A stretch of 64,000 nucleotides of DNA from Anaerolineaceae bacterium (GCA_028818375.1 JAPPOB010000010.1:1240001-1304000); one strand, 5' to 3'; counted from the stretch's first letter, positions 16,831-26,435 are shown. Notes: generated by a model not told the origin, from the sequence alone. Numbers and translations are program-made.

Positions 16831-17682
16831 TCAGGTAACGACCGGCTTGCTGTCGTCGTTGCCCCAGTCCTTCCAGGACCCGTCGTAGACCGCCACGTCG
16901 CTGAAACCGGCCAACCGCAGCGCCAGCATGCCGTAGCTGGCCGAGACGCCGGCATTGCAGTAGGTCACGACCTCGGCCTCGTCGTCCAGGCCATGCTGCG
17001 CAAACAACGCGCGCAACTCCTCCGCCGGCCGCAGGCCACCATCATCCGCGACCAGCGCCGGACGCGGAATGTTACGCGCGCCGGGTATATGGCCGAAACG
17101 ACGGGCACGGCTGGACTGGCCGTCGTACTCGGAAGGGGAACGCACGTCGACCAGCAGGCGTTCCGCGCTTTCCAGCCCGGCCAGCACCTGGGCGCCGCTG
17201 CGCCGCAGGTCTTCATTGGGCCGCGCCACAAAGTTGCCGCTGGCAACGGCAGGGACCTCGGCCGTGACGGGTCGGCCTTCCGCGACCCAGCGCTGCCATC
17301 CACCATCCAGCACGGCGACCTGCCGATGGCCATAGTAGAGCAGAGTCCACCACAGCCGGGCCGCGAACATGCCGTCGGCGTCATCGTAGGCCACCACTCG
17401 CGTGTTTTCCGAAATGCCAATGCGCCGCGCGAAGGCCTGATAGCGCGCCGGTGGCGCCACCGGCGCGTGGCGCGGGTCCCCGGGGTCGGTGATTTCGTGC
17501 ACCCAGTCCACGAAGACGGCGCCGGGAACATGCGCTTCCAGCCAGTCATCGCGGTGGTTGAAGTAATGCGGCGGCGTTTCGCTGGCCGGCATCACATGAC
17601 CGCGAATATCAACGACCCGGAGGTCCGGGTCGTCAAGGCGCCTCTGCAACCAGTCTGTCGTAACCAGCAGGTTGTCCTGCAT
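16831..17682 (-). CDS. Sulfurtransferase (two rhodanese domains)
   Basis: 283 residues from ATG 17682. Tandem rhodanese domains: an N-terminal inactive one (VVDIRGHVMPASE ... VPGAVFVDW) and a C-terminal one with the active-site Cys242 in TYCNAGVSAS and the RSPSEYDG and GHIPGARNIP motifs. This matches thiosulfate or 3-mercaptopyruvate sulfurtransferases, which move sulfane sulfur to cyanide, thiols or proteins. The loop CNAGVSA (C-x-x-G-x-x-A) fits either activity. A TTG in frame at 17718 would add 12 residues; the ATG is preferred because the family starts just before LVTTDWL. It lies 37 bases downstream of the ferredoxin gene, probably co-transcribed. Confidence 0.9.
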   Translation of the reverse strand: MQDNLLVTTDWLQRRLDDPDLRVVDIRGHVMPASETPPHYFNHRDDWLEAHVPGAVFVDWVHEITDPGDPRHAPVAPPARYQAFARRIGISENTRVVAYDDADGMFAARLWWTLLYYGHRQVAVLDGGWQRWVAEGRPVTAEVPAVASGNFVARPNEDLRRSGAQVLAGLESAERLLVDVRSPSEYDGQSSRARRFGHIPGARNIPRPALVADDGGLRPAEELRALFAQHGLDDEAEVVTYCNAGVSASYGMLALRLAGFSDVAVYDGSWKDWGNDDSKPVVT

Positions 17683-17719
17683 GGAATGGTCCGCCTGACT
17701 GCCGGGCCCGACCGGCAAT

Positions 17720-18070
17720 TCAGCCGAGCGCGTCGTAACCCGGGCCGTCGATGAAGAAATCGTAGTTGGGCTGGATGTCGACCGTCAGGTCAAGGACCTC
17801 GCCCTCTTCCGGCGTGCGGAGCTCCTTGCTGTCATGGGGCATCACTTCCTGGCTGCCATCCGCCACGTAGTCATCCGGCACTTCTTCCTCAACGAAGATG
17901 GCCTCGTAGGGGCATTCGGGGATGCAGGCGCCGCAGTCAATGCAGGTATCGGGGTCGATGTAGTACCAGGGCCATTCGCTTTCGGGCTGCCCCGGGATGA
18001 TGCATTCCACCGGACACACTTCCACACAGGCGCTGTCGCGCAGGCACAACTGGGTGATGATGTGCGTCAT
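17720..18070 (-). CDS. 7Fe-type ferredoxin
   Basis: 116 residues from ATG 18070, with GAGGAGA upstream. Two cluster-binding sets are visible: Cys9, Cys15, Cys19 and Cys23 (LRDSACVEVCPVECI) and Cys43, Cys46, Cys49 and Cys53 (CIDCGACIPECP). The first pattern is that of ferredoxins with one 3Fe-4S and one 4Fe-4S cluster. An acidic C-terminal extension of about 55 residues follows. It is a soluble electron carrier; the adrenodoxin-type ferredoxin reductase at 35878 is a possible partner (inference). Upstream of the sulfurtransferase on the same strand. Confidence 0.93.
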   Translation of the reverse strand: MTHIITQLCLRDSACVEVCPVECIIPGQPESEWPWYYIDPDTCIDCGACIPECPYEAIFVEEEVPDDYVADGSQEVMPHDSKELRTPEEGEVLDLTVDIQPNYDFFIDGPGYDALG

Positions 18071-18175
18071 GTCACGGTTCTCCTCGCCACATTCGGGCCG
18101 CCTCTATGAACCTAGCCTAACAGGCACAATATCGCCTGTCCAGTATTACACAGGCCATGCCACAAAAAGCCTTAA

Positions 18176-18520
18176 TCAAAGCACCAGGGCCGCCGCAATC
18201 ATCAGGACAAAAAGCCCGAGGGCCAGCAGTCCCATGCTGCGCAAATCGGCAATGACGTAGCCATATTGCGCCCGCAATTGCCCTTCACTGACCTGCCGCA
18301 CGGGGTTGGCCAGACGCTCGGCAATCTCTTCCTGGGTCAGTTCTTCACCGGCGCGCAAACTGCGCGCGCGCCGCGCCGACCTCCCTGCGCCCCTCTCGCC
18401 TTCAGAGCGGCGCCTGGCCTGTGGGGCGGCGGCGGGCGCCTCCTCAAGGCCGGCCTCCCGCCTGGCACGAGCCAATGTGTCCTGCGGCAAATTCGGCCGG
18501 CGTGTTCGTCTTCTGGACAT
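18176..18520 (-). CDS. Small tail-anchored membrane protein, unknown function
   Basis: 114 residues from ATG 18520. The first ~60 residues are rich in Arg and Ala and probably disordered (MSRRRTRRPNLPQDT). A short amphipathic segment ELTQEEIAERLANPV follows, then a single C-terminal membrane helix (MGLLALGLFVLMIAAALVL), so it is likely tail-anchored with a basic cytoplasmic side. I do not recognise a family. It is divergent from the glycosyltransferase array, with about 115 bases between start codons. Confidence 0.65.
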   Translation of the reverse strand: MSRRRTRRPNLPQDTLARARREAGLEEAPAAAPQARRRSEGERGAGRSARRARSLRAGEELTQEEIAERLANPVRQVSEGQLRAQYGYVIADLRSMGLLALGLFVLMIAAALVL

Positions 18521-18597
18521 GACACTCAATTCCGCCTGCCTTGGGCAGGCAACTGACCCTGTCGGGGGCGCGCAGGCCCGGCCTGGGCATTTCCCAG

Positions 18598-18603
18598 TAT
18601 ACT
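18598..18603 (+). promoter_or_regulatory. -10 box of glycosyltransferase copy 1
   Basis: TATACT 33 bases before the TTG start at 18636, with AAAGGGAG at 18622-18629 as ribosome site. No clear -35. Confidence 0.5.
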
Positions 18604-18635
18604 GGCGCGTAACCGTTTCTGAAAGGGAGTCCCGC

Positions 18636-20510
18636 TTGCCTGAGCGCGCGCCACCCACCGTCTGGCTGCGGGCCCTGTTGCCACTTCTGCTGGCGGCTGC
18701 GCTCACCATCCCTTTTCTGGACGCAGACTCCTTCCATGGCGACGAGCCCGCAACGCTGCTGGCGGCCGGCATATTGCAGCCGGAAACTCATAACCTGGCG
18801 GCGACCTGGCGCTTCATCGCCGAAAATGACCCGCACCAGGCCCATGGCTGGCCGCTTCTGCTTTTCGTCTGGGGACGCCTGGTCGGCTGGAGCCTGGTCG
18901 CCGTTCGGGCGCTGCCCCTGTTCGCCGGCCTGCTGACGCTGGCCTGGGTCTACCGCTGTGGCCGTGATTTCATCTCCCCTGTGGCGGGCCTGACGGCCAG
19001 TTTGCTGCTGGCTGCGTCGCTGTTCTTTCTCGCTTACCTGACTCACGCGCGCGCCTTTTCCCTGGTGGCCCTCTGTGTGGCGCTTGTGCTGTGGTGCTAC
19101 TGGCGCCTGACCTTTCAACCACGGCCTCCGACACATCTTGCGCGCGTCGGGCTGCTGGCGGGCAGCGTCGGACTGCTCTACGCGCATTATTTCAGCGCAC
19201 TGTTCCTGCCGGTGCTCATCATCTTCCATCTGCCCCGGCAGCCCCGAGACCGACGCTGGCAGCAGACTGCGGCGCTGTTTGTGCTGGCCGCCCTGCTGGC
19301 GCTCCCGCAGTTGCCAGGCTTCTTCAACGGGCTGCAACGCACGACCGGCGATCATGCCCTTGGCGGCCGGGCCCTCGCTGCGCCCGATATGCTCGCCCGT
19401 TTGGCCTATCGCCTCTCAAATGGCGTCATTCCCCCCGCAGAGTGGCTCGGCGCCACCCTGATTGTGCTGCTTCCACTGCTGTTCCTGGTCCTCACCCTGC
19501 GACGACGCGGGGCCGGCGCCAGCCCTGACGCCCGCTGGATGCTGCTCTTCACGGCCGCCGGATTCCTGCTGGTCGCGGTTGCCGTCAATGAAGTTGTCGG
19601 CACATTGCTGGATGACCGCCTGCGATACCTCATGCCACTACTGCCGCCCTGCGCGCTGCTGGCCGCAGCCGGGCTCCGGCGCGTCACCGGGCACGGGTGG
19701 GCCCTGCCATCCCTGCTCGTGGCGCTCTGGGTTGCCCTCGGCGCTTTTCTGGGCCTGGCGACCGACTTTCGCTACGAGCTGGGCTTTTTCTTTCCCACCG
19801 ACATCCACAGGGTCTTCGAACATCTCGCCCTCCAGGCAAGGTCGGGGGACCTGCTGGTCCTCGATGACCACGTCGCCGGGGGCTACTCGATTCAGCTGCA
19901 TACCGGCTTGCTGGGCATCCCCTCAAGGGTGATTCATCGGCGTTGGGAGGACCCCATACTGCGAGTGAGGACATCACATGCAGAGTATCGGGACCTGTGG
20001 CTACTCTATCGCAGTGAAGATCGCGGTCGCTTCAGCGATTTGCCGGAACAACTGGGGCGAGCGCTCTGCGAACGTTCGCTTGATCGCTGGGGATTCAGCC
20101 TTGATCGCCTTGCGCCAGGCAGGCAGGATTGCGGCCATGCCGACCCGCGTCTGGAGTATGATGCGGGACTGCTGCTGTCCGCGCCCCGGATCTCATTGCA
20201 TGACGGAATTCTACAGGTGAAAATCGGTGCCCACAGTCCGGACCGGGATCTCCCTGCCCGCTACTCCCTGGCACTGCACGTCATTGACCCGGACAGCGGC
20301 GAAAGACTGGCCCAGGACGACAGCGGGTTGGGGCAGGGAGTCTATATTCCCGTGTTGCGGGAAATCGACGTCAGCGCCTTGCCGCCGGGCAACTACGAGT
20401 TGCACCTCGCGCTCTACGACTGGCAGACCGGCGAACGCCTGATCGCCCGTGACCTGCAGACGGGCGCCGTCCGCGATATCCATGTCATGCAGCATATAGG
20501 CGTTGATTGA
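18636..20510 (+). CDS. GT39-type membrane glycosyltransferase, array copy 1
   Basis: 624 residues, TTG start chosen because AAAGGGAG lies six bases upstream and membrane helix 1 follows directly. Polytopic (about 10-12 helices) protein of the ArnT/protein-mannosyltransferase (family 39) fold. The first outer loop carries the Asp36-Glu37 pair (FHGDEPATLL), the position of the catalytic Asp in this family. Helices end near residue 400, followed by an exposed domain (TDFRYELGFFFPTDIHR ...) and a beta-rich C-terminus ending DWQTGERLIARDLQTG then DIHVMQHIGVD. It likely transfers sugar from a polyprenyl-phosphate donor outside the membrane. First of five tandem paralogues. Confidence 0.85.
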   Translation: MPERAPPTVWLRALLPLLLAAALTIPFLDADSFHGDEPATLLAAGILQPETHNLAATWRFIAENDPHQAHGWPLLLFVWGRLVGWSLVAVRALPLFAGLLTLAWVYRCGRDFISPVAGLTASLLLAASLFFLAYLTHARAFSLVALCVALVLWCYWRLTFQPRPPTHLARVGLLAGSVGLLYAHYFSALFLPVLIIFHLPRQPRDRRWQQTAALFVLAALLALPQLPGFFNGLQRTTGDHALGGRALAAPDMLARLAYRLSNGVIPPAEWLGATLIVLLPLLFLVLTLRRRGAGASPDARWMLLFTAAGFLLVAVAVNEVVGTLLDDRLRYLMPLLPPCALLAAAGLRRVTGHGWALPSLLVALWVALGAFLGLATDFRYELGFFFPTDIHRVFEHLALQARSGDLLVLDDHVAGGYSIQLHTGLLGIPSRVIHRRWEDPILRVRTSHAEYRDLWLLYRSEDRGRFSDLPEQLGRALCERSLDRWGFSLDRLAPGRQDCGHADPRLEYDAGLLLSAPRISLHDGILQVKIGAHSPDRDLPARYSLALHVIDPDSGERLAQDDSGLGQGVYIPVLREIDVSALPPGNYELHLALYDWQTGERLIARDLQTGAVRDIHVMQHIGVD

Positions 20511-20578
20511 TGAGACGGCGCCCACAATGATTGAGGGGGCCCGCGCTTCCAGTCGACTTTGTGAATCGGGGCCGGACC

Positions 20579-22480
20579 TTGTCTGAAGCAAAGGGCCGGG
20601 TGACCGCCCCCGTCTGGCTGTGGGCGCTGGCGCCGATGCTGCTGGCTGCGGCGTTGGTCGTGGCCTTCCTCGACAGGGACATCTTTGACGTCGACGAGGC
20701 AGCCACCATGATTGGCGCCTGTGCCCGTCACCTCGGCCCCTGTTCCCCGATGGAAGCTGTCAGGTCGACCGCGCACTGGCCGGGACAAGGCTGGGGGCAC
20801 GTCATTGCCTTCTCCTGGTGGGGCCAGGTGGTTGGCTGGAGCGAGTTTGCCATTCGGGCCCTGCCATGGCTCATCGGCCCCCTGACCCTCGCCTGGGTCT
20901 ACCGCCTTGGCCGGGACCTGTTCACGTCGGCCATCGCCCTGTCCGCTGCCCTGCTTCTCGCAACCTCCGTTCTTTTCCTGGCCTACATGCACATCGCCCG
21001 CATCTACGGACCTGTAATGTTATTCTCGGCCATCACATTGTGGGGATACTGGCATGCGGCCCTTGCAGGAAGTCGGCCAAATCGCGTCGCGCAGGTTGCC
21101 CTGTTGTCGGGCGCAGCCGGTTTGCTCTATTCGCATTACCTGGGCGCCCTGTTGCTGCCGGCCCTGGGGCTGCTTCATCTTTTCCTTGTCCCCAGGAATC
21201 GACGCTGGTGGCAGGCATTGGCCCTGCTCGCTATTGCGGTTCTGTTGGCCCTGCCCCAGGCGCCCGATTTGCTCAGCGGCATCGCCACCAATCAGGGAAG
21301 CGAAAATCTGAACAGCAGGGCCCTCCATGCTCCGGAGGTCCTGTCCCTGTTCCTGCGCTACCTGAGCAGCGACTTGGTCATTCCTGGCCAAAACGCCAGA
21401 AGCCTGTTGTTGCCGACCCTGTCCCTGTCTGTGTTGATCACTGCCTGGACCACGCGCCGGCGCCGCCTGCAGCCGGATGCACTCCGGTACCTTGCTGGCA
21501 CGAGTGCCCTTTTGCTCTTGCTCATCGTATGTGTCAATGAATGGATATTGGTGCTGGAACCCAGGCGGATTCGTTATCTGGCCGGCCTTTGGCCACCAGC
21601 CATGCTCTTCATCAGTGCGATCATTCATCACGTGTTTCGGCATTCCCACCGTTACCTCGTGCTGGCCCCGGTCGCCCTGATCGCCATCGCAGGCGCGCTG
21701 GACTTTCTTCAGCAAGGTTCGTTGATTCGGCACTCCTGGGCCTGGAAGAAACACCCGGTCTCCCTTACGGTGGCGGGCAGGATCGTGGCGGAAAGCTGTT
21801 CGGACAGCCTGCTGTTGGTTGATCCCGACGTTTTCAGGTACGAAAACCGGAGCTATGAACTGTATACCGGCGCCTGGGGCCATCGCCGCGCGCCAATGTA
21901 TCCGAATGCTCCGATCATGGAAACAATCGAGAGCTCCCTGGAGCGACAAGGCGTCTGGCTGCTATTCCGCACAACCCATGAAGAAGCGCTCCGTGTCCCT
22001 GAAATTGTCGAACAACTCGGCCAGGCTGGATGGTCCCTGGATCTTGACTGGCAGGATGGAGAGGTCTCGTTGCGGCACATGCGTTCTCCGCTGCGCCTGA
22101 GCGAGAGTGATCCAATCGCCCTTGCGTTCGACGCACAGGTCAGACTGGCGAGATCATGGTTCGCCCTGCAGGACGGGCGTCTGCTGATCGGAGTTGATCT
22201 GCACAGTGCTGACCATGACTTGCTCAGCCAACATTCTCTCGCCCTGCACGTCATTGAACCGCAAACGGGCCGGCGCCTGGCCCTGGGCGACGTCGGCATC
22301 GGCCCAGGAACCTGCATTCCCGTCCGAAGCGTCATCGACGTCAGCGCCCTGCCACCTGGCGACTACGAGGTTCACATGGCGCTCTATTACTGGCAGACCG
22401 GCGAACGTCTGATGGCCCGCGACCTGCAAACCGGTACGGTCAGCGACATGCACGTCCTTCAGCGATTCCACATTGGCTGA
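20579..22480 (+). CDS. GT39-type membrane glycosyltransferase, array copy 2
   Basis: 633 residues from TTG 20579; a TTG at 20531 is in frame, but 20579 places the helix at the same distance as in copy 1. The Asp39-Glu40 pair is in FDVDEAATM. The multi-helix domain is followed by a ~110-residue linker domain and the family C-terminus: HSLALHVIEPQTGRRLA, SALPPGDYEVHMALYYW, QTGERLMARDLQTG, MHVLQRFHIG. The upstream region has only a weak CACAAT -10 candidate (20523-20528), so read-through from copy 1 (69 bases away) is possible. Family function as for copy 1; acceptor unknown. Confidence 0.85.
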   Translation: MSEAKGRVTAPVWLWALAPMLLAAALVVAFLDRDIFDVDEAATMIGACARHLGPCSPMEAVRSTAHWPGQGWGHVIAFSWWGQVVGWSEFAIRALPWLIGPLTLAWVYRLGRDLFTSAIALSAALLLATSVLFLAYMHIARIYGPVMLFSAITLWGYWHAALAGSRPNRVAQVALLSGAAGLLYSHYLGALLLPALGLLHLFLVPRNRRWWQALALLAIAVLLALPQAPDLLSGIATNQGSENLNSRALHAPEVLSLFLRYLSSDLVIPGQNARSLLLPTLSLSVLITAWTTRRRRLQPDALRYLAGTSALLLLLIVCVNEWILVLEPRRIRYLAGLWPPAMLFISAIIHHVFRHSHRYLVLAPVALIAIAGALDFLQQGSLIRHSWAWKKHPVSLTVAGRIVAESCSDSLLLVDPDVFRYENRSYELYTGAWGHRRAPMYPNAPIMETIESSLERQGVWLLFRTTHEEALRVPEIVEQLGQAGWSLDLDWQDGEVSLRHMRSPLRLSESDPIALAFDAQVRLARSWFALQDGRLLIGVDLHSADHDLLSQHSLALHVIEPQTGRRLALGDVGIGPGTCIPVRSVIDVSALPPGDYEVHMALYYWQTGERLMARDLQTGTVSDMHVLQRFHIG

Positions 22481-22514
22481 CAGGAACAGCGGATTTCCTT
22501 GCCTCCGCCCGTGC

Positions 22515-22520
22515 TACACT
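22515..22520 (+). promoter_or_regulatory. -10 box of glycosyltransferase copy 3
   Basis: TACACT 29 bases upstream of the TTG start at 22549, in the same position as the boxes before copies 1 and 5. Confidence 0.4.
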
Positions 22521-22548
22521 GTCAGGCGACTCCAACAGTGAACAGCCC

Positions 22549-24441
22549 TTGAACCCGACTTCAGGATCGATGCACTCAAGGATGCCCTTCTGGTGGCTGG
22601 CCCTGGCGCCCCTGCTGCTGGCTGCCCTGCTGTCATCCATACAGCTGGACGACAACGCCTTCAATCGTGACGAGTTCAAGTCCCTGTATTCGGCAGGAAT
22701 GTACGACTCAGGGCCGGACACACTGCAGGGAGTCTGGCGGCACGTTGAAGAGACCCGTCCCAACCAGGCCCAGGGCTGGTCGAAACTGCTGTTCGTCTGG
22801 GGGCGCCTCGTTGGCTGGCATGAACCCGCCATCCGCGCCCTCTCATCCTTTGCCGGCCTGCTCACCCTCGCCTGGCTTTACCGCGCCGGCAAGGCCCTGT
22901 TTTCGGCCCAGGTGGCGATGCTGGCCCTTCTGCTGTCGAGCGCTTCGGTCTTCTTCCTTGCCTACATGGCAATTGCGCGCGTCTTCACGCTGGTGGCGCT
23001 GTTCGCCACCCTCGTTCTATGGAGCTACTGGCGTTTGACGCAAGCGACACGACCGGCAGGAGACCACATGCTGGCCGTCCTGTTCGCATCAGGCGTCGGT
23101 CTGCTGTACTCCCACTATTTCGCGGCGCTGTTCCTGCCTGCCCTGGGGATTTACCACCTGTTGTTTGTGACCAGGGGCCGGCGCTGGTGGCAGGTGTCCG
23201 CGGCTCTGGCCCTGGCCCTTCTGTTCGCCTTGCTGCAGGCGCCAGGGTTTCTGACCGGTCTGTCCCTGTCCGGTGAAGATGCAAGCCTGGCCGACAAGGC
23301 CATGACGCTTGCCGACATCCCCGGGCGACTGATTTATACCCTGAGCAATTATCTGGTTAACCTGCAACGCGAGGCGGGCGCAGTGTTTGTCGCGGTGCTA
23401 CTGGCCCTTCTTCTGTTTTCTACCTGGCGCAAACTCAGATCTGTCAGCCCCACACGCGCCGTCTGGCTATTGAGCTTTGTAACGGCCACCACTTTTCTTA
23501 TTATCGTCGGGGCCAATGAAGTGGTGCGCGTGATGGAGCAAAAGCGGATCCGCTACATGATGTCGCTCTTTCCGCCGATCGCCCTGCTGGCGGGTTATGC
23601 CTTGCGCAAATGCTTTCGAGCCTTTCCTCACGCCAGCGCCGGATTGCTTGTGTTTTGGCTGTTCCTGGGGCCGGTCCTGGTCCTGAATCAAACGGGTTTT
23701 CATGCCTTTCGCTTTTCGACGACCTTTCATCACGTCCAGCGGCTGCTGCAGGAGCGCGCATCTGCCGGCGATCTGGTCGTTATCCAGGAGTCCCTGAGGG
23801 ATGCGGAAGTGTTGTATTTGCACCGGTCCTATGTCCCGCTCTCGGACAATGCATGGCATACCGTCTTCTGGAAGGGCATCGGACCCTTGAGCGACGCCGC
23901 GCCCGCCTGGTCCCCTTACTTCAACATCTGGCTCATTCATGAGGTAGATGCACCCGATTTCGCCTTTACGGAAAGAAACGCGCCGGGACTCCGGCTCTGT
24001 GAGCGACTGGACAACCTGGCAGGCTACACGCTGGAGCACCACGCAAGGGCATCAACCGGCTGCGAGCCCACCTCATTCCGCCTGGCCTTCGACCGGGACA
24101 TCCAGATGAACTGGCCCGGGCCCTCCCTGGTGAACAACGTGCTGCGTGTGGAGGCCGGCCTGCGGAGCGCGGATGACTATCTGCTCAGCCACTATTCCCT
24201 CGCCCTGCACGTCATCGACCCGCGCACAGGGCAGCGCGTCGCCCAGGACGATGTCGGCCTCGGGCCCGACGCCTTCGTCGCCGTCGGCAGCGACATCGAT
24301 CTCGGCGCCCTTGCGCCGGGCGACTACGAATTGCACGTCGCGCTTTACGACTGGCAAACAGGCGAGCGTCTGATCGCCCGCGACCTGCAGACCGGCGACG
24401 CCAGCGACATGCACGTCCTGCAGCGTTTCCGCGTCGATTGA
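22549..24441 (+). CDS. GT39-type membrane glycosyltransferase, array copy 3
   Basis: 630 residues from TTG 22549. It keeps the full layout of copies 1 and 2. Asp41-Glu42 is in FNRDEFKSL. About 10-12 helices follow, with IRYMMSLFPPIALLAGYAL near the last ones, then a soluble linker domain (STTFHHVQRLLQERASAGDL) and the beta-rich tail (YSLALHVIDPRTGQRVAQDD, GALAPGDYELHVALYDW, QTGERLIARDLQTG, MHVLQRFRVD). The linker segment is closest to copy 4, so copies 3 and 4 are likely the most recent duplicates. Function as for the family; substrate unknown. Confidence 0.85.
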   Translation: MNPTSGSMHSRMPFWWLALAPLLLAALLSSIQLDDNAFNRDEFKSLYSAGMYDSGPDTLQGVWRHVEETRPNQAQGWSKLLFVWGRLVGWHEPAIRALSSFAGLLTLAWLYRAGKALFSAQVAMLALLLSSASVFFLAYMAIARVFTLVALFATLVLWSYWRLTQATRPAGDHMLAVLFASGVGLLYSHYFAALFLPALGIYHLLFVTRGRRWWQVSAALALALLFALLQAPGFLTGLSLSGEDASLADKAMTLADIPGRLIYTLSNYLVNLQREAGAVFVAVLLALLLFSTWRKLRSVSPTRAVWLLSFVTATTFLIIVGANEVVRVMEQKRIRYMMSLFPPIALLAGYALRKCFRAFPHASAGLLVFWLFLGPVLVLNQTGFHAFRFSTTFHHVQRLLQERASAGDLVVIQESLRDAEVLYLHRSYVPLSDNAWHTVFWKGIGPLSDAAPAWSPYFNIWLIHEVDAPDFAFTERNAPGLRLCERLDNLAGYTLEHHARASTGCEPTSFRLAFDRDIQMNWPGPSLVNNVLRVEAGLRSADDYLLSHYSLALHVIDPRTGQRVAQDDVGLGPDAFVAVGSDIDLGALAPGDYELHVALYDWQTGERLIARDLQTGDASDMHVLQRFRVD

Positions 24442-24465
24442 CTTTGTTGAACCCGTCGCTATACA
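24438..24465 (+). promoter_or_regulatory. Promoter of glycosyltransferase copy 4
   Basis: TTGACT (24438-24443), 16 bases, TATACA (24460-24465): the clearest -35/-10 pair in the array, overlapping the stop codon of copy 3. A second possible -10, TACAAT, lies at 24476-24481, 33 bases before the TTG start, matching the spacing of the other copies. Confidence 0.45.
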
Positions 24466-24514
24466 CCACGCGGGTTACAATGATGCCGCTTTCGGACAGG
24501 AAAGATATCTGACC

Positions 24515-26038
24515 TTGCACGCGAGCGCTCCACCTGCCGGCATACCCTTCTGGTGGCGGGCCATCGGTCCCCTGCTGTTGGCTTCCCTGTTTGCCTCCAT
24601 GCATCTGGATGCCCTGGCCTTCAATCGCGATGAGCCGGCTTCCGTGTTCCCGGCGGGCATCTACGCTTCTTCGCCAGCCACGCTTGAGGAAGCCTGGCAG
24701 TACGGTGAGGAACATGACCCGGCACAGGCGAGGGGCCGGACCTTGCTGCTGTTCGCCTGGGGCCGGCTCGTTGGCTGGAGCGAGCCCGCGATTCGCTCCT
24801 CGGCCTTCCTTGCCGGTCTGCTGACGATTGCGTGGCTTTATCGCGCAGGCCATGACCTGCTGGCGCCGCGGGCAGGACTGTTCGCATCTCTCCTGGCGTG
24901 CGCATCCCTGTTTTTTCTCAGCTACATGCTGATCGCCCGCGACTTCACCCTGATCGCGCTTGTGACCACCATGGTTCTCTGGAGTTACTGGCGACTGGTG
25001 ATCGCCAGGCGCCGGTCCGGCCCCGCTACTCTGGCTATCTTTTTTGCGGGTTGCGTCGGCCTGCTGTACGGGCAATATTTCGCTGCCTTGATTCTGCCGG
25101 CCCTGTTGCTGTTCCACCTGCTCTTCGCGCCGCCCGGCAAGCGCTGGTGGCAAGTGATTGCGGCGCTGGCGGCGGCGCTTGTCCTGGCCCTGGCGCAGGC
25201 TCCCGGATTTCTGAATGGTCTGCGCCTGTTCACCACCAATGAAGAATTGGCGCGGGCTGCGCTGGATGCCGTCCGGTTACCGCACGCTTTTCTCTACTTC
25301 ATGAGCAACTTCACGCTCAGTGTGCCCAACCCGGCAGGCGCTGTGTTACTGCTGCTTTTGTTCTCCGCCCTGCTTCTGACTACCTGGCGACGACATCGGG
25401 AAGGCCGGAGCGTCGATGCCGTCTGGCTGCTGACTTTCCTGGCCGGCGCAACCTTTCTGCTCATGGTCGCCGCCAACGAAGTCGTCCAGGTGATCACGGG
25501 TAGCCGCTTGCGCTACATGATGTCGTTGCTCCCGGTGCTCGCCCTGCTGGCGGGTGAGGCCTTGCGGTTGGTCCGCATGGAATCCCGCCTCGCCGTCACC
25601 GGGTTTCTGACTTTCTGGATCGTTCTTGGCCCGACCCAACTGAACGGCGGCCCACGACTCTATATCGACCGCTATCATTCCACCTTCCACGTCGTCCAGC
25701 GCTGGTTGCAGGAACGCGCCGGCGCCGGCGATCTGGTCGTCCTCGACAGCGCCTTGATGAAACGGGGCGAGGTCCTTTATCTCCTCCCGCGCTACATCCA
25801 GCTGTCGGGCCAACCCTGGCAAACAGTCTTCCTGGAGCGCCACGACCCGGTGGCATGGGTGGCGCCAACCCATTCCACCTTCACCAACCTCTGGGTCGTT
25901 CATCAAAATGACGACCTGGTTGTCGACACCGCGCCTTTCATGGCGCCGGGCCACACGCTCTGCCAGCGAGTCGAGGATCTTGCGGGATTCACCGTCCAAC
26001 GCTTCAGCGAATCGACCGCCGCTTGCGCCGGTTTGTGA
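24515..26038 (+). CDS. GT39-type membrane glycosyltransferase, array copy 4, without tail domain
   Basis: 507 residues from TTG 24515 (GGACAGGAAAG upstream). The Asp39-Glu40 pair (FNRDEPASV), the membrane domain (SRLRYMMSLLPVLALLAGEAL) and the linker domain (HVVQRWLQERAGAGDLVVLD) match copy 3 closely. The frame stops with TGA at 26036-26038, just where the beta-rich tail of the other copies begins. Recognisable tail debris follows at 26150-26352. The membrane part could still be active, so I keep it as a gene, but it is shorter by about 120 residues than its neighbours. Confidence 0.8.
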   Translation: MHASAPPAGIPFWWRAIGPLLLASLFASMHLDALAFNRDEPASVFPAGIYASSPATLEEAWQYGEEHDPAQARGRTLLLFAWGRLVGWSEPAIRSSAFLAGLLTIAWLYRAGHDLLAPRAGLFASLLACASLFFLSYMLIARDFTLIALVTTMVLWSYWRLVIARRRSGPATLAIFFAGCVGLLYGQYFAALILPALLLFHLLFAPPGKRWWQVIAALAAALVLALAQAPGFLNGLRLFTTNEELARAALDAVRLPHAFLYFMSNFTLSVPNPAGAVLLLLLFSALLLTTWRRHREGRSVDAVWLLTFLAGATFLLMVAANEVVQVITGSRLRYMMSLLPVLALLAGEALRLVRMESRLAVTGFLTFWIVLGPTQLNGGPRLYIDRYHSTFHVVQRWLQERAGAGDLVVLDSALMKRGEVLYLLPRYIQLSGQPWQTVFLERHDPVAWVAPTHSTFTNLWVVHQNDDLVVDTAPFMAPGHTLCQRVEDLAGFTVQRFSESTAACAGL

Positions 26039-26149
26039 ATGCCCCGTCGTTTCAGCGGCATCTTCCATTGGGCCGATGCGCCATGGCCCCGAAAAAATCC
26101 GGTGACCGGCATGGTCGCTTCCCGCTCGCCCCGATGACCTTTTGCTCCC

Positions 26150-26352
26150 CCCACCGGGAAACGCCTTGATGCAGGGGTCGGCGTCCCCAAAAACCTGCGC
26201 CCGCAAGTGGCAGGCAGGCGACGCCAACGAATCGCCCCGCAACCCGGCAACCAGGATAGGCAGGTCGCCGTACACAACTGGCGCGGCGGCGAGCGCCGGC
26301 AACCCGGAGACCGGCGCCGTCTGCGAGATGCACGTCCTGCACGGCCGGTGTA
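26150..26352 (+). pseudogene. Decayed tail domain of glycosyltransferase copy 4
   Basis: In broken frames one can read PTGKRLDAGVGVPKNL (compare PRTGQRVAQDDVGLG in copy 3), VAVHNWRGGER (compare VALYDWQTGER) and NPETGAVCEMHVLH (compare DLQTGDASDMHVLQ), in the right order and spacing. This is the former C-terminal domain of copy 4, now out of frame and separated from it by a stop. Confidence 0.75.
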
Positions 26353-26401
26353 ATGCTTCGGGGCCATGGAAAACTTTTCCGGATTTGATGGATTACCGTG
26401 C

Positions 26402-26407
26402 TAAACT
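26402..26407 (+). promoter_or_regulatory. -10 box of glycosyltransferase copy 5
   Basis: TAAACT 29 bases before ATG 26436; no clear -35. Confidence 0.35.
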
Positions 26408-26435
26408 TGCCCATCCTCATAATCTGGTGCATTTT

